Source of the DNA: Timema cristinae
Taxonomy: Eukaryota > Arthropoda > Insecta > Phasmatodea > Timematidae
NCBI GenBank assembly: GCA_039000515.1
Contig: JBCFYV010000524.1
Location: forward strand, 1-64,000
Direction of reading: 5' to 3'
DNA: 64,000 nucleotides
A program made the translations under genes and the position numbers. Positions 61,501 to 64,000 of this stretch are shown here, one piece after another. Each line of letters opens with the position of its first letter. Within the stretch, counting starts at the first letter, position 1. The notes beneath the pieces were generated by a model that was given only the letters and a program-made list of their open reading frames with translations, had not been told where the DNA came from and searched no databases.

Positions 61501-62082
61501 TGGCTTCCCATACAGTTAACGCACCGGGCGGGTGTGGTGGTGTCCTTTTTGGGGAAATCTTTGGTGATGTGCTGTTTTAAGCACTTGACACACCGGGGAT
61601 TGTTCTGACAGTTTTTTTTTTTTTGGTTTCCCTATCTTTGGCACTGCACTACTGTGTTGAGTGGAGGAATGTAGGTTTCGATCCTTCCTCTGGTATGGTT
61701 TATTGTTTTGACCTGGTAGATGGTGTTGATGTTGGTGCTCCTTGCTAATGTTACTTGGAAGTGGGGAGAAGCGTGACTGTCTGGGTAGTGTTGTCCGCGG
61801 TCGCTTTCTTTGAGAATTGCCTCACGTCAGTTACGGGGAATCCCATGTCATTGAGTTCTGTCTCTAGGTCGCAGGTAGCCATGTTGGGCGGAAGTCCCTT
61901 GATGACAACTTTGACCGGTTTGTCCCTGGGTAGTGTGAACGTGTGGAATTCCTGTTTGAGGTCCTTTAGCAAGTGTAGGATTAGGTCGTAGTTCTGCTTG
62001 GTAATCGTGTGGAAATTGCTGATAGATGTAAAAGGCTTTGTAACAAAACAATATGACGGGTCGAAGTTCCAATTAAACAATC
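58558..62082 (-). mobile_element. Jockey-type LINE, right-arm mirror
   Basis: The reverse-complement copy of 10,366-13,890. The RT frame (59,629-60,039), endonuclease end (60,592-60,825) and C-terminal frame (58,652-58,951) give proteins identical to the left arm. In ORF1 one C is missing at about 61,760 and the poly-A stretch in the zinc-knuckle region differs by small substitutions, shortening the ORF1 frame to 61,751-62,080. Confidence 0.85.
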
Positions 62083-63730
62083 TGTGATTATCAAAGAAGC
62101 GGAACGTAGATTATTGGCTGCTTTTGTTGCTGGTTTGACAGATAATTCCGGGAAATAGGTTCGTTACTGGTGGTCTACAAACTTAGAGAAGGCAATACAA
62201 ATCGCAGAGAATATCAGCAAGACGGACAAAATTTCAAAAATTCACCAAAATCCAGAGAGAACTAGACCACAATAATCGGGTGCGGAAGGATAGCAAGTAT
62301 TCTGGGTCAGTGGCGCCATGGACTGTCAAATCTATGCTAAAAAGGGCCACAGAGCACGTGAGTGCTAGCAAAATTTTAGGTTTAGACAAACCAAGGCATG
62401 TTTCGATATAAACAATTACAAGTTATTGAAAGGGAAGAAGGAAGCCTATAGCACTCCAGCCACTCAGAAAGAGGTTATTTGGTTTGGTTGCCAAAGAAAA
62501 TGGCATTATGTGTCTCAGTGCAGACAAAGAGGGAAGGAAAAAGGGCATAAGTACCCAAATACCAGATGTTCGTTGGGCACCCTGGCAGCAAACCTAAAAT
62601 ATTAAATAAGCCCAAATTAACCAGGGTAGGGAAGGGCCAAAGTCATGAACTGGCTATAGGGGTATTCATTGAAGGGCAGAAACATAGTTTTTATTAGACA
62701 CAGGTGCCACAATTTCTGCAATAAAACCACAGGTTATTTCAGCCCCACTGGAGAAACAAAATTTGAATGCTAGGGGTGTTATGGCAAAGAAATGAAAATA
62801 CTAAGTGTACAAAAAGTAAATTTTGTATCGGAAATAAATTATTCAAAAATGACTTCAGTGTTTAAAGTATTGACAATCCTTATGCAGTTATTTTGGGACT
62901 CGATTTTTTTAGGAGAAGAGGACCAAAAATAAATTTGAAAACCCATAAATTGAGTATTAGTAAAAATGAAAGGATATTTCAGAGAAGCCATGAGTAAGCT
63001 AAGGTGTGCCATGTGAAAGTACAACACCATTCAGCTCTGCAGATGATAACACAGCTGGATCGACTGATCACCCAGACGACAGATGTGAAATAAAATTGGA
63101 AGGAACTATCTATCTATTGGAGGAATCCAGGTACTGGAAGAACCTCTTCAATAGAGAATCTTCAGTAGTAAGAAGACATTTTGACCAAGGTAAGCTCAAA
63201 CACTAATACAAGAAAAGATAGGAAAACACAACACACCTATTACACGGTAGAAATTAAGAACCATGGGGTATTAGTTGCGTGAGTAGTTGCTAAAATACAA
63301 CAAAATAGAATAATATTTTTTTTTAATTTTGAATGTTATACAGGAGGATATTGAGCTAGAGAAAAATGTATTGTTAAGTGTAGCAGTGCCTCTGGAAGTA
63401 GAATCCACTAAAAACCAAGAAAATGTTAGGGCGTTATTACCTATAACGTCTTTACAAAAATCGAAGCCAAAACGCTTACATAAGGAAAGGGAGTTTCAAA
63501 ATATGCTTAGAGAGAAACTAGCCTATTTAAAAAATTCTGATAAAATTAAAATAGAAAATTTCCTAACAAAATACAAAGATTTGTTTTTTTACCTTGAAGT
63601 AGTAAGTATAGGATGTAATCATAAGGTAAAACACTGTATTGACACTAGGGATGCTAAACCAATAAATAAAAGACCTTATAGAGAACCAGGCCCAGAAGGA
63701 AACAATGGAAGTAATTGTAGAAGATATGTT
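62083..63730 (+). mobile_element. Ty3/Gypsy remnant, right-arm mirror
   Basis: The same degenerate zinc knuckles (62,324-62,365 and about 62,480-62,523), protease DTGA (62,696-62,707) and pre-RT frame. The pre-RT frame at 63,329-63,793 is longer than on the left because it reads through AKPINKRPYRE, the normal RT entry, before shifting frame and running into the MITE. It is non-functional in both arms. Confidence 0.83.
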
Positions 63731-64000
63731 AAGTCCGTATCACACGACACTAGCTCGTACTTGAAATCCAGTGTGCTAGCTAGCACTAGCTAGCACGACA
63801 TCATCTAGCGTCGTGTGAATCAGAAAAAGTATACTGGTTCTGCCACTTGGTACTGGCTACCATACTAGTTGTGAGGATAGAACACGTGCCATTTTCGTAC
63901 TAGTTTCGACACTAGTCTGTGTAATTCAACCAATCATGTGCGCGAGACTGTTTTGTAGATAAATGGTATAAATGACGCCAACATGGTCATTGGATGTGAC
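63731..64000. mobile_element. Harbinger-like MITE, right-arm mirror, cut by window end
   Basis: It begins AGTCCGTATCACACGACACT directly after the TTA target base triplet at 63,728-63,730 and matches 8,451-8,719 in reverse orientation until the window ends. Confidence 0.82.

Larger units (their letters stand above)
36254..64000 (-). repeat. Right arm of giant palindrome
   Basis: This is the reverse complement of the left arm. It is net shorter by about 60 bases, and the loss lies in the inner 18 kb. The region 38.2-39.9 kb is especially rich in single-base deletions. For example, 38,350-38,410 carries about five one-base homopolymer losses in about 70 bases relative to 34,080-34,150. The outer 10 kb (54-64 kb) is almost identical to its partner. 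The arm runs off the window edge inside the Harbinger-like MITE. Confidence 0.97.

Overview
This is AT-rich eukaryotic DNA, most likely from an arthropod (probably an insect). It holds remnants of a Ty3/Gypsy-type retroelement, a Jockey-type LINE, a hAT DNA transposon, a PIF/Harbinger-like MITE, a tRNA-derived SINE family and a MADF-domain fragment. There are no operons or ribosome-binding sites. I find no intact host protein gene, rRNA, true tRNA gene or CRISPR array. Almost all open frames are short chance frames, low-complexity frames or fragments of broken transposons.

The dominant structure is a giant inverted repeat. Bases 8,451-36,253 reappear as their reverse complement at 36,254-64,000, with the axis in a (TA)n tract at about 36,253. 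The palindrome is therefore at least 55.5 kb. It is still open at the right edge, so 1-8,450 may also be mirrored beyond 64,000. The sum of mirrored coordinates is about 72,507 near the axis, 72,476 at 33.2 kb, 72,458 at 27.4 kb, 72,447 at 18.2 kb, and then stays within 72,447-72,451 out to 8.45 kb. The right arm therefore lost about 60 net bases in the inner 18 kb and almost none in the outer 10 kb. Many arm differences are single-base homopolymer indels, and each arm has reading frames that the other breaks. This fits either a fold-back (template-complement) chimera with patchy polishing or a real, recent palindromic duplication. The sequence alone cannot decide.

Layout of the single-copy part (1-8,450): a 42-bp tandem repeat at the edge; three copies of an undescribed dispersed repeat (called A here), one split by an 851-bp hAT-like MITE; two gene-free stretches; then the start of a broken Ty3/Gypsy element on the minus strand. 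The gypsy element is cut by a 939-bp Harbinger-like MITE (7,781-8,719).

Layout of the left arm, outside in: gypsy pol and gag (minus, to 10,365); a 5'-truncated Jockey LINE (10,366-13,890, plus) abutting the gag; a 182-bp-period duplication and a 38-bp minisatellite (14.35-14.9 kb); a nested 6.5-kb inverted repeat (15.7-22.3 kb) with opposed polypyrimidine and polypurine tracts; a gene-free stretch; a small degraded coding remnant (26.1-26.5 kb); a hAT element (27,010-30,437) inserted in a 47-bp minisatellite; a MADF-domain fragment (32,040-32,268); more A repeats; a head-to-head pair of SINEs (34.0-34.6 kb); and a 134-bp tandem duplication next to the axis. The right arm repeats all of this in reverse order and opposite orientation.

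The window reads as nested layers of mobile-element decay, not as a set of cooperating genes. The insertion order can be read directly: the Harbinger-like MITE is younger than the gypsy, the hAT MITE is younger than an A repeat, the full hAT is younger than the minisatellite, and the inversion-duplication (or artefact) came last.
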